A stretch of 64,000 nt of DNA from Nageia nagi (taxonomy: Eukaryota; Pinophyta). Of this stretch, positions 12,130 through 25,500 are shown piece after piece (the stretch's first letter is position 1; the number at the start of each line of letters is the position of its first letter). The notes below the pieces were generated by a model. That model was not told the origin of the DNA and did not search any database. It saw nothing but the letters and a program-made list of their open reading frames with translations. Made by a program: the position numbers and the translations under genes. The DNA lies in contig JBITNC010000001.1 of assembly GCA_050084985.1 (NCBI GenBank), positions 189,658,001 through 189,722,000 on the forward strand, written 5' to 3'.

Positions 12130-12506
12130 TGTTTACAAATATTTTAAGAATGCAAACAAATAAATAATTACAAAATTCAAAATACCTATTTAAAGCTACA
12201 AATAGCAATTTAAACCATACAAAATTCAAAATACCTATTTAGAGATATGGGATCATGTATCTCCTTGATGTGGACTTACTATTAGATCTATATTTATATA
12301 GATAATAATATGACCTACTCCTTAGGTCAGTGTGTACCTACATAAATAGGGTTAGTCCATAATACATAACAATATTCAAGATAATTATTGATATTATGAT
12401 TATATTCAAGATAAACATTGATATAATTAAATTAAATATTCTAGCTATGTATTAGGGAAAGCAAATATATTTATTTAAATGCATAAATAAATTTCATGTG
12501 ATAACA
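12130..12506 (-). repeat. E1n 5' LTR (377 bp, shortened)
   Basis: It starts (plus strand) TGTTTACAAATATTTT and ends ATAACA. Compared with the 792-bp left copy it lacks about 450 internal bases, and about 22 bases (CAAAATTCAAAATACCTATT and flank) occur twice around the gap, near 12171-12194 and 12218-12240. A minus-strand TATA-like box TATATAAATA is at 12291-12300. Confidence 0.85.
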
Positions 12507-12511
12507 CTTTC
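12507..12511. repeat. Target site duplication of E1n, right
   Basis: CTTTC, identical to 7331-7335, directly follows the CA end of the right E1n LTR. Confidence 0.85.
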
Positions 12512-15500
12512 TCCCAACCCAGTTGCCTCAATGAAGGATTAGACAAAGAAAACAATGGGTAAAGCTTTTCCATCTCCTTTTGTAAATAAATACATGACAA
12601 AAAATTGCAAGGAGGGAATTTAGATAAATAAAAATAGGGTTTGTATTCTCTCCCTACTACTTTAGGAGCTCAAAAAACTAAGAATGAGTTGGGTAGTGAC
12701 AAAAAAAAACACACTATAATCAATTTTGTTAAAGAATGCAATGTAATTGAGCTTTTTGATGATAGTAATTAAGATTTATGGCTTAATGATACTATACCAC
12801 TTGAGTTTTATTACTTTAATACTGATGATGATATCTTAGAATACATGGGAGCACATTCAAAGTTGCCTAAATCAAATAAGAAATGAAAAATAAGGTACAT
12901 TCTTAGTGAGTATGGATATTTTAGACAAGAGGTGAACTTTAATGAAGTATTTCATGTTCAACAAGAAGATGATACATGTGATATTCAATGATGGAAGAGT
13001 TACCTTCATTATTACAAAAAAAAGATGAATTGGTATTCTTGATTGAAGAATTAACATATGTCAATATTGGAATAAGTGATGAAAAGAGGTTGGTAAAGGT
13101 TGGAGTTTCCCTTCCAACACCTCAACAAGAAAGGTACAAAAATAAGTTTATTGAAAATCATATTAATTTTGCATGGTATTATATTGATATTCCTAGTTTA
13201 GATCTTTCTTCTGTTATGCATAATTTACCAGTTAAGAAAAGAGCCAAACCTATTAAACAAAAACCAAGAAAGATGCATCATTCTAAGGCATTGTTAGTTA
13301 AGAAACAAAAAATTGAAAAATATTTGAATGCTAGGTTCATTAAATCAATAGATTATTTAGAATGGATATATAACATTTTTCCTATTATTAAACCTACTAG
13401 AGAGATAATATTTTATAGTAATTTTCATGATATCAATAATGCTTATCCAAAAAATAAATTTTCATTACTAAATATTGATATGATAGTGGATTGTACTACT
13501 TGTCATGATACTTTATCTTTAATGGATGGATTTTTGGGATATAATCAAATTTTAATCAATCCAACTAATCAACATAAGACTACTTTTACTACACCTTGGG
13601 AAATTTTTTGTTGGAAGGTTATGCCATTTGGATTAGAAAATGTAGGTGCTACTTATCAAAGAGCTATGGTGGTTATGTTCCATGAGCATATTCATAAATT
13701 AGTGGAGGTGTATTTTGATGATATTTTAGTCAAATCAAAGCAATTCCAAGATCATTGGAGCTCCTTGAAGAGGTATTTCACATTCTCAAAAAGTATAAGC
13801 TTAAACAAAAACCTCAAAAGTGTGCTTTTGGTGTTACTTCAAAAACATTACTTAGTTTCATGGTCTCAAAAAGGGGTATTGAGGTAGATCCTAAGAAGGT
13901 AAAATCTATACTGAGTATGCTAACTCCAAAGAACCTCAAATAGTTAATAATTCTTCAAGGGAATATAACTTCAATAAGAAGGTTCATTTATCAACTTGGG
14001 TATAAGTGTAGGCCATTTACTCATTAATTGGAAAAGCATGTCAAGTTTGTATTGTATGATAAGTGTCAAAAAGCATTTGAATATATAAAATCATATTTGC
14101 TAAATCCAACTATTTTAGTGCCTATGGATTTTGAAAAAGAACCATATCTTTATATATTAGCCACATTATATGCCTTGGGGGAAATGATAATTTAGAAAGA
14201 TTATAAAAATAAAGAAAGGGTAATATACTTTCTTAGCAAAACTCTCATAGATTATGAAACAAGATATACCCTTATGGAAAATCTTTACTTTGGTATTATT
14301 TTTGATACCAAAAAAATAAGACATCATATTTTATATTGCACTACATATGTTGTTAGCCTAGTTAATCTATTGAGATATCTTATAGCAAAGCAAGATTTAC
14401 CAAAAAGGGTAGCTAAGTGGTTAATGTCATTGGAATAGTTTGACATCAATATAATGAAGCAAAAATATATGAAAGGATAGGATATTGTAAACTTGATAGC
14501 ATAATTTCCCTAGAACAATGGTACAATGGTGCATAAAGAATTTTTGGATGAATATAATGAGGATTCACACTATCAATGATGTGCAACACTATTTAAATGT
14601 TGTCAATGATGTGATGGTGAAGAGATGGTTTTCCAAAATGAGATTTTGTGCTACATGGAGGACAAACCTGTAGCTTGGATATTGTATTTTAATGGATCAA
14701 AATGTACTTATGGGGTAGGTGCAGGTATTATTCTAATGTCACCTTCCAACAAGGTAATCCCTATGGCATATAAACTTGGATTTGATTGCACTAATAACAT
14801 GGTAGAATATGAAGCTTTGATTTTAGGCTTGAAATCATCTATGGCTCTGAAAATAAAAGATTTGGAAATATATGGTGATTCACAACTTATTGTAAATCAA
14901 GTCAATGATACATATAATACAAAAGATGAGAAAATTGAAACCATACAAGATAGTGGTTACGGAATTACTTGATGAGTTTGATAGGTACAATATTTATAAT
15001 ATTCCAAGGATTAACAATAGGTATGCAAATACAATGGCAAGTGCAACTTCATTAGCACAAATTGAGATAGAAGATGAAGAAACTATCCTCAATATTAGAA
15101 AGCTTGGTACACCTTCTTACCTTGGTCAACTAGAAGAAGTACATACATGCCTTCTTTCTAAAGAAAGTGATTCTCAATAATGGTATGTTGATATTTACAA
15201 TTATTTGAAAGATAAAATAATTCCAAAGAATTATGATAGAAATAAAGTAGTTAGACTAAAGAGAAAACTATCAAGTATGTGTTTATTGGTAAATTTTTGT
15301 ATAGAAGGTCATTTGATGGAGCTCTTTTGAGATATCTAACACAACATGAAACAACAACAACACTAGAAAAAGCACATGATGGGTTGTGTGGAGGTAACTT
15401 ATTTTCAAAAGCATTATACACCAAACTTTTGTGAATTAGTTTTTATTGGCCTACAATAGATGAGAGTTGCAAGAGTCACATTAAGAGTTATTTGCAATGT

Positions 15501-16412
15501 CAAAAGAATTCAAATTTAGAAAAATTACAAACTCAAGAATTGAACTCCATAGTTTCACCATGTCCATTTGCATCTTGGAGCATAAACTTGATTAGGCTTA
15601 TTAATCCACATTCAAGGGAAGGTCACAAATTCATCATCACAGATACACAATTTACTACAAAGTAGGTTTAAGCTATTCCAATGAAATCAACAACATAAGA
15701 TAAAATCATTTCTTTCTTGGTTGGAAACATCATTACAAGGTTTGGAGTACCACAAATATTGATCATGGATAATTGGATAAATTTCAAAAAAAAGTTTTAT
15801 ATTACTCAAACATTTTCTTTAGTTTATTATCCTCAAGGGAATGGTCAAGCAAAAGCATAAAACAAAACTATAAATAACATTTTGGAAAAAACATGTGATA
15901 GATACAAAGTAGATTGGCATGAACCATTTATGCAATTTGGGCATATAGAATAAGTATAAAAAAAATCATTAGGGAAACAACATTTTTATTAGTTTATGGA
16001 GATGAGTTTTGTTGTACCGTTAGAGCTAGAGATACCATCTCTAAGAATCTCACTACAAGGAGACATATCAGATGAAGAAGCAAGAAAGGCTAGACTACAA
16101 CAATTGAAAGCACTTAATGAAAAGAGAATTAAGGGAATTGAGCATCAAAAGGCATATCATGCAAAGCTAAAGAGGGCATTTATCTAGAAAATGAAACCAA
16201 AGGAATCTAGAATAGGAGACTTGGTGTTGAAAGAGAACATCAATAAAACAACTGCAAATGATGAAGTGAAAGGAAATTTTGAACCAAATTGGTTAGGCCC
16301 ATTTATTTTCATTGGAGCAATAGGATCAAGAGATTATAGGTTATCATACATGGATGGTAGAGAAGAACTAAAAACCTTTAATGCCATTCATCTTAAATAT
16401 TTTTTTGCATAG
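12512..16412 (+). pseudogene. E1 pol: RT, RNase H, second RNase H, integrase (Tat lineage), broken
   Basis: Enzymes for reverse transcription and integration. In order: linker from 12988; RT about 13240-13950, with LMDGFLGYNQI, TPWEIFCWKVMPFGLENVGA and the catalytic box VYFDD (residues 241-245 of the frame from 12988), then a frameshift near 13750 into KKYKLKQKPQKCAFGVT; first RNase H about 14000-14460; a second, Tat-type RNase H at 14625-15060 (AGIILMSPSNK, NNMVEYEALILGL, YGDSQLIVNQ), whose first acidic residue is changed (YFNGS); integrase zinc region near 15370-15510 (GLCGG, second histidine replaced) and core to 15960, with GNGQAKA lacking the glutamate; integrase tail to 16412 with NWLGPFIF. 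The dual RNase H places E1 in the Tat clade. Numerous stops and at least two frameshifts make it inactive. Confidence 0.88.
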
Positions 16413-17397
16413 TCTAATAGCTCCATATCGCAAAATATTGAATATCTTATGCAAGGTACATGTACTTTATATTCTATTTTTATTTTTATAATTTATTTGG
16501 CTATTACAATGCTGATAATAGCATACATTAATGTTTGCACATTGTTATCAGTGTACAAAAAAAGGGAAAAAGGAAAAATAAAAAAATAAAAAAGATAGTA
16601 TAATATCTATGGACCATGGACATGAAAATGCTACGTCATCTATGGCCATCAATACGGCTAGTGAGAGTTCACTCACTTAAAAGTTAAATTGATGATGCAA
16701 CTATGAGCAAGATGTTGATATTGATTCATCTTTAATGAATGATGCAACTTGCTATGTATTGATATGGTTTTGCTTTGAACCATAAAAAATATAATGTCTC
16801 AAGATCATATACATAAAATGTATGAACACTAATAGCCATTTTTATGACCAGTGAGAGTTCACTCACTTAAAAGACTAATCAAAAATGTAGTTGTAAGTAG
16901 ATTGTTGACATTTACTCATCATCAAAGGTTGATGTACCTCACTATGTATCCAAAATATTTTCATGTAAGGTATATATAACACTTTTTACAAGTACCTACA
17001 TCAAAATAAGGAAAATAAATGAAGTAGAATTCATATTGTTAACGATGTTCCACTACTTACATAATGTCAGCAACATTCATATCAAATAATTGAGAGCTAA
17101 AATCAAGGGACCACTTCTCTATCAAGGCATGGATGTTAGAACATCAGACTCTAGAGTAGTTAGGTTCATGGTTGGATAGTACAAGGGATAAAAGGATACA
17201 ATTCTTTAGGTTTTATCTTGGTTACACCACTCAAGGAGCATTCCTAGGGAGACCAAGTCAAAAGGGGAAACCAAGGACCATCATCATCAAATGTTAGTGT
17301 TGGATAAAGAGTTCAAAGATTTTAAAAATTTCTTCTATACTTATTCTTTGGATATGTAATCTTATTTCTTCAATCACACCTCCAAAGAGGCATAAAA
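16413..17397 (+). other. E1 3' untranslated region
   Basis: Non-coding. It contains two 190-bp units (next entry), sequence matching 4126-4659, and ends in the purine-rich tract CCAAAGAGGCATAAAA directly before the LTR. No PMD-like sequence was found here, unlike E0 and E2. Confidence 0.7.
16611..16955 (+). repeat. About 190-bp tandem repeat, two copies (E1 3' region)
   Basis: Units start near 16611 and 16800 with CATGGACATGAAAATG-like phrases and share GTGAGAGTTCACTCACTTAA with the three units at 3591-4125. Confidence 0.85.
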
Positions 17398-18242
17398 TGT
17401 AGATGCCTAAAAATGAATTTTATTGTATTAAATAATTCATTTTATAGTATCAAAGAATATTTATTGTAAAAAGGATCAAAATATACCCAAGGCAATGTAA
17501 CCAACATAATGGACCATTGTATAATGTAAGAGGTGTCAAATACGAAGAAAGACATCATAAATAATATAATATGCAATGTCAAAAGAATCAAAGAGGATCA
17601 AAACATTGTTATAAAAGAATATCAAAGGCAACATAATCTCTCATGAGTACATGGCTAAAGAGAAAGATTAGAACATGAAATTTGACCAACAAAGGTGTTC
17701 CATAACACCACCCATTCTTAGATTTAATACAATCTTCATCTTATTTCATGTATTTCAATTTCTCCTTATGAATCTAAATATTTTGGGCCATTAACAATGT
17801 GCTTCTCCAATGTTGTTTATGAAAATCATTTTTCATGGTATGTTGTTATGATTGATGTATAATTCTTGTTATTTCATATAGATATGAATATGATGAATAC
17901 ATCTTATTTATCATGTTTGTAAAGATGTCATATTTCTAGTATATGCTTCAATATTACATTATAGAAAAATAGTGCTTTTATTTATTATTTATGCATTATT
18001 TTTATTCTATAGATATATTTAAGGATTGTCCTTCTTAACCTTATATTTTCATTTCTTTCAAAATATTAAGGGATTATTTGGTATTTTAAGTAATGATAAA
18101 TATCAACATACCATGATGAAGAAGTTATTGGTTTATCAACACAATATACCTTTATGTTGTTTTCACTATTCATATAATATGGCATGTTTTTGTGCTTGAT
18201 ATTGAGATTTGTTTCTTTATATTATATTTTAATGGGATTGCA
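17398..18242 (+). repeat. E1 3' LTR
   Basis: It starts TGTAGATGCCTAAAAATG right after the purine tract. The right end is set at CA (18241-18242) because sequence from 18243 onward matches the interior of the E2 3' LTR from about 36119. That gives 845 bp. The match to the LTR at 4660 is clear only over the first 70 or so bases. Confidence 0.6.
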
Positions 18243-19078
18243 ATTGTACTTGAGCATTTGGTTATTATGAAGGGATTACCAAATCAAGAACATTTCTCTT
18301 CAATTTTGAGAATGCTTCTCCATCACAAATGGATTGAGGTATTCCTTTTTATTTGAGGTTTGATTTGAGATAATTAATCATGTCTTTCCTTGTTATTTCT
18401 AAATTTTATGATTAATACATCCTTGATCAAAGCTTGTTATTTCTAAATTTTATGATTAATACATTCTAGGGTTTCAATCTAGGGTTTGACCTTTAAGATC
18501 CAAACCCTATGGTTATCATATTTTTATTACTTTATATATAATTCTTAGCTTAGATCCATTAATTTTAGCTTTGCATTTGTGACCTACATTGTCCTACATT
18601 ACCATTTAGTTAAATCTTTGCACATATTATTTGTATTTGCAAAATCTTGAATATCACTTGTCAATTTAGCATGGATCTACCATATCATTTATCAATTATC
18701 ATTGTTTAAGAATTTAACACTTATCTTTGTAAGTCTAGCACACATATGCATCCTAGTCATGAACATATTTATGAACATCCATGTGATTATGGACTATGGG
18801 GATCTACAACCTTGTAGAGTTGGGGTTTCATCCCATCTTGGATGATCACAAGGTCTCAAGGACTTTTGATTTGAGGTCCCCTTTCCTTCTTGTTATTTTC
18901 TTTTTAAATTTGACTACACACTAGTATCATTATAGGCCAAGGATTATTCTTCCACTTTGCTCTTGTCATTTTATCACAACATAACATAGGAAAAATTAGA
19001 ATTGAACATATTTGATCTTGAAATACTCATGAGTGGCTTGAGTATTTGATGTGTTGAGGATTTTGATGTGTTTACACA
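18243..19078 (+). repeat. E2 5' LTR, left third missing
   Basis: It matches 36119-36986 along its length, for example around TTCAATTTTGAGAATG and TCATGAGTGGCTTGAGT, and ends ACACA at 19078. A 32-bp exact duplication (18389-18420 and 18433-18464) is present only in this copy. A candidate primer binding site, TGGAGATCATGATGGGA, follows immediately at 19079; its tRNA was not identified. Confidence 0.82.
18481..18508. other. 28-bp palindrome in E2 5' LTR
   Basis: AGGGTTTGACCT and its near-complement AGATCCAAACCCT pair around a short centre. The same palindrome, better preserved, is at 36399-36426 in the 3' LTR. Confidence 0.7.
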
Positions 19079-20603
19079 TGGAGATCATGATGGGACCCTA
19101 TTGGTCCTAAGCCCCAAGAAAAATGAGTATTTCCTAAGCCTTTTACCTTATTTTGGTGGTTTTTGAATTTTGGATACTTCTTGTAATTCAAACTTGTTAG
19201 GAACTATTTTTTTGTTGTAACTTGCAGAACACCTTGCTAGAAATAGGAGGAATAGAATATGAAAACCTTAAGACCTCCTTGCAAGCATAGATCAAATCAT
19301 CCCTTTCATAGATAATTATAACTATAAATCATACCCCATTAAAATGATGCTACGATCATTCAGATGATTTTCATAATCACCACACAAAAGGGTAATTTTG
19401 ACTATAATTTTAGTTATATTCCTAGATCTCATCTATACTAGGGGAAGCAATCCACTGTTAGGTTTTACTTTTACTATTTTGGGTGTCCTTATCATAGGAT
19501 GCATTAGCTACCCTTATCATAGGGTTTTTCTTTCTTCTATTTTTCATTTTAAATTTGAATATGAGTGCACCTATGGTCATCTAAATGACTTCTGATCTCC
19601 TAGATGACTAGCATTAGTCATCCCTATAGTGCATGATCCTGAGGTAGAGACTTGTAACCTTATGTAAATCATCAAGCTTGGAGAAAAAGGGAATGTTCTA
19701 AGGCTAAGTGAGTTTTTGGATTACTTTTTTCACCTTATTCATATATTTTGGTTGCTCATTTAATCTAGGATTACCCCTTTCTTATAGTGAAATGCATTGC
19801 ATTTTGGGTGGGATTGTTGCATCACACATTGAAAATTTTATTTGGTGCTTAAAAATAATATCTTGAAAAAGAATTTATTTTAGCTTTGGGATTTTATTTG
19901 TTGATTTTTTTGTGCATCAAAAGACATTTCTATCTCTTGCATTATCTTTTATTTCAAAAAGTAAGAGGCACAGTTTATTATTTTAGCATCCTTGGGTTGG
20001 GACTAATTTGGACTTTGTTTTGAAAAGCAAGCATTTGGACGTTGTAATTGCATTGTATTTTCATATAGCATTGAATTTCATATTTTCTTTCTTACATTAA
20101 AATTCCATCACATACCTAGGGAGTGAGTAGGGTATGTGGAAGTTATATCCACAACCTAACCCATAATTGGATTTCATCACCAAGATTGAGAGCCCCCCTC
20201 TATTGGCAAGCAATTATAGAGGTACCTATGACACCTTGCAAAACATTCTACATCCCTAGAGATTGAGATTTACATCATAACGCTTGATTAGATACATCTT
20301 TAGGAAAACTAATAAGAGTCATAATTAACACTTGCATTAAAATTGGCTCACTACAAAGATAATTCCAAATTGAAAAAGAAATAATTAAATTAGATAAGCA
20401 CCATTGCTATCTCTAATTATTGCTTCTTCTCATTCAGATTTATTTTTGAAGTAATCATTTAGGCTTGATGATGTTAATTTCATACATATTATTTACTACT
20501 TTACACATTATTTCATTATATGCTTTTAGATTTAGTTAGAACTCTTATTTGATACATATTACACTACCCTTTTCATTTTATTGAGTTCACATCCTTAGTC
20601 ACC
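19079..20603 (+). other. E2 leader (5' untranslated region)
   Basis: No coding frame is supported. A leader of 1.5 kb before gag is common in Tat elements. Confidence 0.6.
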
Positions 20604-23230
20604 ATGTCTCATCCAACCTCTAGAGATGAAAATTCCTAGTCTATTCACATGGCTAAGATTAGGTCTTAACATTGTGCTAAAGAGAAAGAGGAATGAGCTA
20701 CTTAGATTAATCCATCACACCATTTGCCCCACTTACAAGTCCCACATAGTAAGTCTTATATGCCACATTAGTCACCTCCATGTGATCACACATAGGCCTC
20801 ACCACATCTATCATTTAGTTAGACCTTAGAGTGGTTTCGTGTGTTAGAGTCTACCCCTCAATAGGAGGGGTGAGATTATACGATGCATCACAAGGCTAGT
20901 CTTTCTAGGGTAGAGGATCACTTTTATTTATAGAAACCTTCTACCCATTATCAGTTAGACCCACCTTAGGATGAACCTCACCTTGTATACCAACTTAACC
21001 TTGATCTTAAGACCTCTCTACATTGCCCTAGTTTGGTTCATCTACCTCTTCACCCTACCAATTCTCATGTCTCTCCATGTGAGATGTTTATGAAAAATCC
21101 TGTGATCCAAGGATTATATAGAAATTTCCAAGAGACCCAAGGTTACCTTTTAGATCTTATTGATAGGGAGTCATCACCTCAGCCCACTATAGATATCTTT
21201 TATCTTCAAGAATATCCATATGATGGAGAGACATCAAATGACCATATCAAAGATTTCCCCATATCCTTTGATTCTAGGTCATGCCCTCTCCACCCTTCTA
21301 CATGATACTTTATTGATGAAACCATGAAAGCTTCATATCATATAGAGCCTTTGTTGTGCTCCATCTCACCACCCTATATTAGAGCATCACACGGTTGAAC
21401 CCTTTAGGCCTCCACCTTCACATCTCATTAGTCTAAAACCTTATGTTCTTACATATCATAAGGCTCCTCTATCTCCTCTTGATGATTGGGTTAGATATTA
21501 TTATGATGATACCCACCTTACATGCCAATCCAATGATCAAATTATGTCTCAACCCATGTATGATCCTGAGCCAGTTCACCATGTTTGTTCCCAACCTGTT
21601 CATCCTTATATACCTAGTGATCCTATTTCTCATTCTCAACCTATTAGTAAGCCTAGAGTTTAGATAGGTCATGGACATTCCTCATGCTTGACCAATCCAC
21701 CACTACAACCACATTATTCCTCCTCTTATCATGTAGTGGTGCCATCTTGGTAGAGATACACATATCAAGCTCTAGATCCTCATCATACATATGGTCATCT
21801 TGTATCCCCTATACCCTCTTTAGATCTTAGGTATGATGAATCATATCATCTTGTCCAAGTATCTTCACATGGGTCCACTCAATCTCTTGGTCATTATGAG
21901 TTTCATTATCAACCAAATAGAAGGATTTTGGGTTGAAATATTTCAAACTTTGGACTTAAGGTGACCTTTAACACACAACCTAGTTATAGATAATCATACC
22001 AATGGGATCAAGATGCACATTATGATGATCAGTACAACCCATATGATTAGTCTGAGGATCATCCTATCAGTGTAGTGCCATAGCCTTAGACCATAGTTGA
22101 TCCTCAACCTCTCGTAGTTAATGATAAAATTTTAAAGAGGTTGGAGGATATGCAGCTTTGAATTAATTACCATGGAAAGGACAAGTTGTCATATACCTCT
22201 ATTTATAATGAGCTAATCTATCCTAGTGTGCCAACTAAGACCTTTCCATACAAGTTTGAAGTACCTAAGATTGAAAAATTCAAAGGAAAGGAAGATCCTA
22301 AAGAGCACCTTCATCAATTCAAGTATTATTGCTACATTATTAGTAATGATGATGTGCTTATGATTAGGACCTTCAATATGACATTGGTAGGTGAGGCCCT
22401 ATGTTGGTTCAATAATAATCTATAACACAATATCTACTCTGAATAATTGGTCAACAAGTTCTTAGATCACTTTACCATTAACATACATAAAAAAACTTCC
22501 ATCACGAACTTGCCCAAAATATCACAATTTGAGGATGAGTCCATATCAAATTATGTATGTAGATGGAGGGTCATTTTATGAATATGTCTTACACTTTGCC
22601 ATAGGAAGAGTTAGTCAAATTGTTCTCTTGATACAACAACATTGCACATTTGAGGAGGTGATATCTCAAGCTAAGTTAATAGAGGAAGCTAAAGTACAAG
22701 ATGGAGAAATCAAGTTAAGAAAGAAAGAGAATAATAATTAGAAGTACCATAATAGGGGAAACAATCCTAGTGCTTCTTATTAGAAATCATAGAGTAATCA
22801 GGTATCATAGACATAGCCAGTTATTTAGTTAGCACCACCATGGCCACATAGGGCTAATACACCATCATAGCCATAGAATTAGGAAATACCTAGGCCTAAT
22901 AATGAGAAAAATAATAAAAAATATCTATATAGACCTAGGAAACCTCACCAAAAAGGGCCAGGATATCTTGAGAAAGCTTTAGAATGCTCAATTAGTGACT
23001 CTCCCCAAAGTCAAGCTAGAAGATCTTAATTGGGAGAAACCTGCATGGTACAAGGATAATGAGTATTGCACTTACCATAGACAAAAAGGTCATGATACAA
23101 ATAAGTGTAATCAATTAAGAAATACCATTTAGAGATTGATTGATAGTGGACAAGTATTAACAGGCAATACCATAGCTCAACCTAATCAAAATTTAGGAGT
23201 ATTTTAGGATCCCTTGCCTTGACATAATAA
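20604..23230 (+). pseudogene. E2 gag, broken
   Basis: ATG at 20604 opens a frame that stays readable to about 21305 if stops are ignored; most of those stops (TAG, TAA, TGA) are one C-to-T change from CAG, CAA or CGA. After frame changes the capsid domain is at 22186-22600: IYNELIYPSVP, KFKGKEDPKEHLHQFKYY, GEALCWFNNNL and the following FEDESISNYVC. The zinc knuckle at 23061-23120 is intact in pattern: YCTYHRQKGHDTNKCNQL. The capsid and knuckle are strikingly like those of E3 (55875-56550). It would form the virus-like particle; here it is inactive. Confidence 0.85.
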
Positions 23231-23303
23231 TAATGTGAACATCTTTTCTAAGCTGATGTAAGAGGTTGTGCATGATTACAATCTAAGATAGCATAATGAC
23301 TTT

Positions 23304-24180
23304 ATGTGCTTTACATATCTAGATTCATACTTTCCTTTTGTTGGAGGTATTTATGTAGAGTTAGATATTGAGTTTTTGGGTATCATAGACCCAACTCTAG
23401 CATATCATATTATTGGGGTACATGATAGTAACATGATTGCGTTCACTACCAAGATGGGTCAAGGTAATGATAGAGCACCTCCACCTCCCCTTAGGATACA
23501 AAAATTCAACAACCATTACATCAACCCCAATTATAGATTCAAGCACAACCACCTAGGGCCCCTATTACCATTCAAACATAGTTAGAGAAGTAGTTTGGAC
23601 TACATAGATAAAGCTTTCTTTATGACATCTATTGTAGTAATCAATATAACATAGGAATGCCTTGAACAAAATCTTAAAAGCTATTGAGTTGGATGGTAAT
23701 AATCCCTCTTCTTTTGGATATTTCATAGGAGTTGTTCATAGTGCCACTAAGCTTGGTATTACATTCTATCAAGATGAGATTTAGCATGCTTATCCTAAGA
23801 AGGAAAAGCATCATGCCTTGTACATTGTTGCCTATGTGGATTCATGTCCTTAAAAAAGAGTGCTAATAGATAATCAATCATCCATTAATGTTATATCATT
23901 TGTGGCACTTGAGAGATTAAAAGTTCCTATTAAGTTCTTAAATGCACCTACTCTCACTATTAGGGCCTTCAATAATACTTTGGAAACAACCATGGGCATA
24001 GTTATACTTCTAGTGAAGGTTGGAGTTAGAGAAATTGCAGAGACATGTCATGAGGTTGAGGGTGAAATGTAGTACAATTTGCTCTTAGATCAACCATGGA
24101 TTGAATAAATCAAGGTAGTTCTATCTACTTTGCATAGATGTATAAAATATTTACATAACAAAATGGTCCATTGCATAATC
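23304..24180 (+). pseudogene. E2 aspartic protease region, broken
   Basis: The frame 23304-23585 bridges gag and protease. The active-site block LIDNQSSINVIS starts at 23863; glutamine stands where the catalytic-loop glycine is expected. It continues with TLTIRAFNNTLETTMG and, after a stop, LLLDQPWIE near 24080, then STLHRCIKYLHN. The last two motifs correspond closely to E3 (STLHGCLKYIH). Two or more stops interrupt it. Confidence 0.8.
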
Positions 24181-25500
24181 ATTTTAGTCACTACAATTTA
24201 GTATTTTCCCTTGAATCTCCTTAGATTCCATGTGGGCATCTTTTGCTTTTCACCATTATTATGAATGATCATCCTAATCTGGTGTCTTCTTATTCACAAG
24301 ATCCTTCCTCTTTGTCTTTGTATCCTATTCATTTTGTTTTGTCTTTATAGCCATCTTCTTCATCTCCCTCAGGTGTTGATCCTTTTTTACACTATGAGGA
24401 TAAGTCATCTGAGGAGCCTTTATGATCTTTCAATCGTAAGGTTCAATTCATGCCTACCCTTACAAATGACCAAACATCATATCATCATGTTCCACCTCTT
24501 AGTTAATTCCATGTGTCATCTCTTGTTTGGTCTTTTATGCTTTGTAGGAAGATGAGCCCTCTTCCTCCTAGGATGATCTTGATCTCCTTACGTCATTTCA
24601 CTATCTCTTAACCTCATAAAGTATGAATGTCTTGTAAAGGGGGAATATCGTATTAGTAATGTGGTTTTTGATATTCCTTTTGCATAAGACTTAGGGATAC
24701 CTTTGGAATCCTCACCATATCCCAATTCTCTTAATCCCCTAGGCTTATACCTAAACCTATATTTCTTTATTTATGCTAGTGTGGATGCACCCTAGGATAA
24801 ACCCCTTGATCCTTATCTCATGGAAAAATTTTGTGATAAGATAGATTACCTTTCATGTCATGACTTAGTGTGTAAGCGCTTTCCTAAATGGAAATGGTAA
24901 GGGTATGGCTTAGGAAAATATGAATAGGTAATGTTTCATGCTTTTTCTATTCCTTTTCAATATAATCAAAATAAGTGTGGTCTAGGGTTTCATGGCTCTA
25001 AAATCAAACCTCTAGAAGAGCATTTTTTTGATCTTAATCTTCCAACAAGGGAGATGGAACATAATGATGAATGTGACATCATGTTGTGTTTTGGTCCATC
25101 TATTCCTCATGCATCATAGTGTTCCATCCTAAGCCATTTCTTCCATGAGTCTTTAGATAACCCTTCCATTGATGTTTCTATGGTTTTTGATTATGTTTTC
25201 TCTCCTCTAGTCCCTCTTTTGAATTGTTTCTCATATACTTATATTAGTCCTTTATTTGTGGATCTCTCTTTGCCTTTATCAAGTTTGTATTTTGACTTGC
25301 ATGATGCTACTTTTTCTTCTAATTTCTTTGATGAAGTTGACTTATCTAACTCAGCTTCCTTTATCAATAGTCTAAATAAGGATGATTACACATATCTCCT
25401 TATTTTTAAGCAAATAGTGGATGGTTCACATATGCACATTGGCAATTCAATTGAGGTCAATATCAATGATGATCCTAAGAATCCTAAGATAGTCTACATG
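24181..25500 (+). pseudogene. E2 linker with G-patch-like motif between protease and RT
   Basis: Pieces of open frame link protease to RT. Near 24890-24995 the translation gives GYGLGKYE, then a stop, then NKCGLGFHG, the spacing and glycines of a G-patch. G-patch motifs after the protease occur in some retroelements and are thought to bind nucleic acid. The open frame 25180-25680 carries on into the RT linker (PIKQKPK near 25605). Confidence 0.6.

Larger units (their letters stand above)
7336..12506 (-). mobile_element. E1n: nested gag-only LTR retrotransposon, minus strand
   Basis: A 5171-bp element bounded by direct repeats 7336-8127 and 12130-12506 and by CTTTC duplications. Read on the minus strand, the 5' LTR is at the right, gag starts 37 bases inside it, and a polypurine-like tract precedes the left LTR (complement of 8128-8145, CCAAAGTAGGGCATC). 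No RT or integrase was found in the 4 kb of internal sequence, so it is non-autonomous or lost pol. It interrupts the protease-RT linker of E1. Confidence 0.85.

Noticed and set aside
11787-12147. Plus-strand frames of 65 and 66 codons
   Set aside because: They are the complement of the E1n gag start and have no motif.
19398-19595. Frame of 65 codons in the E2 leader
   Set aside because: No similarity to gag or to any family I know; expected by chance in a 1.5-kb leader.
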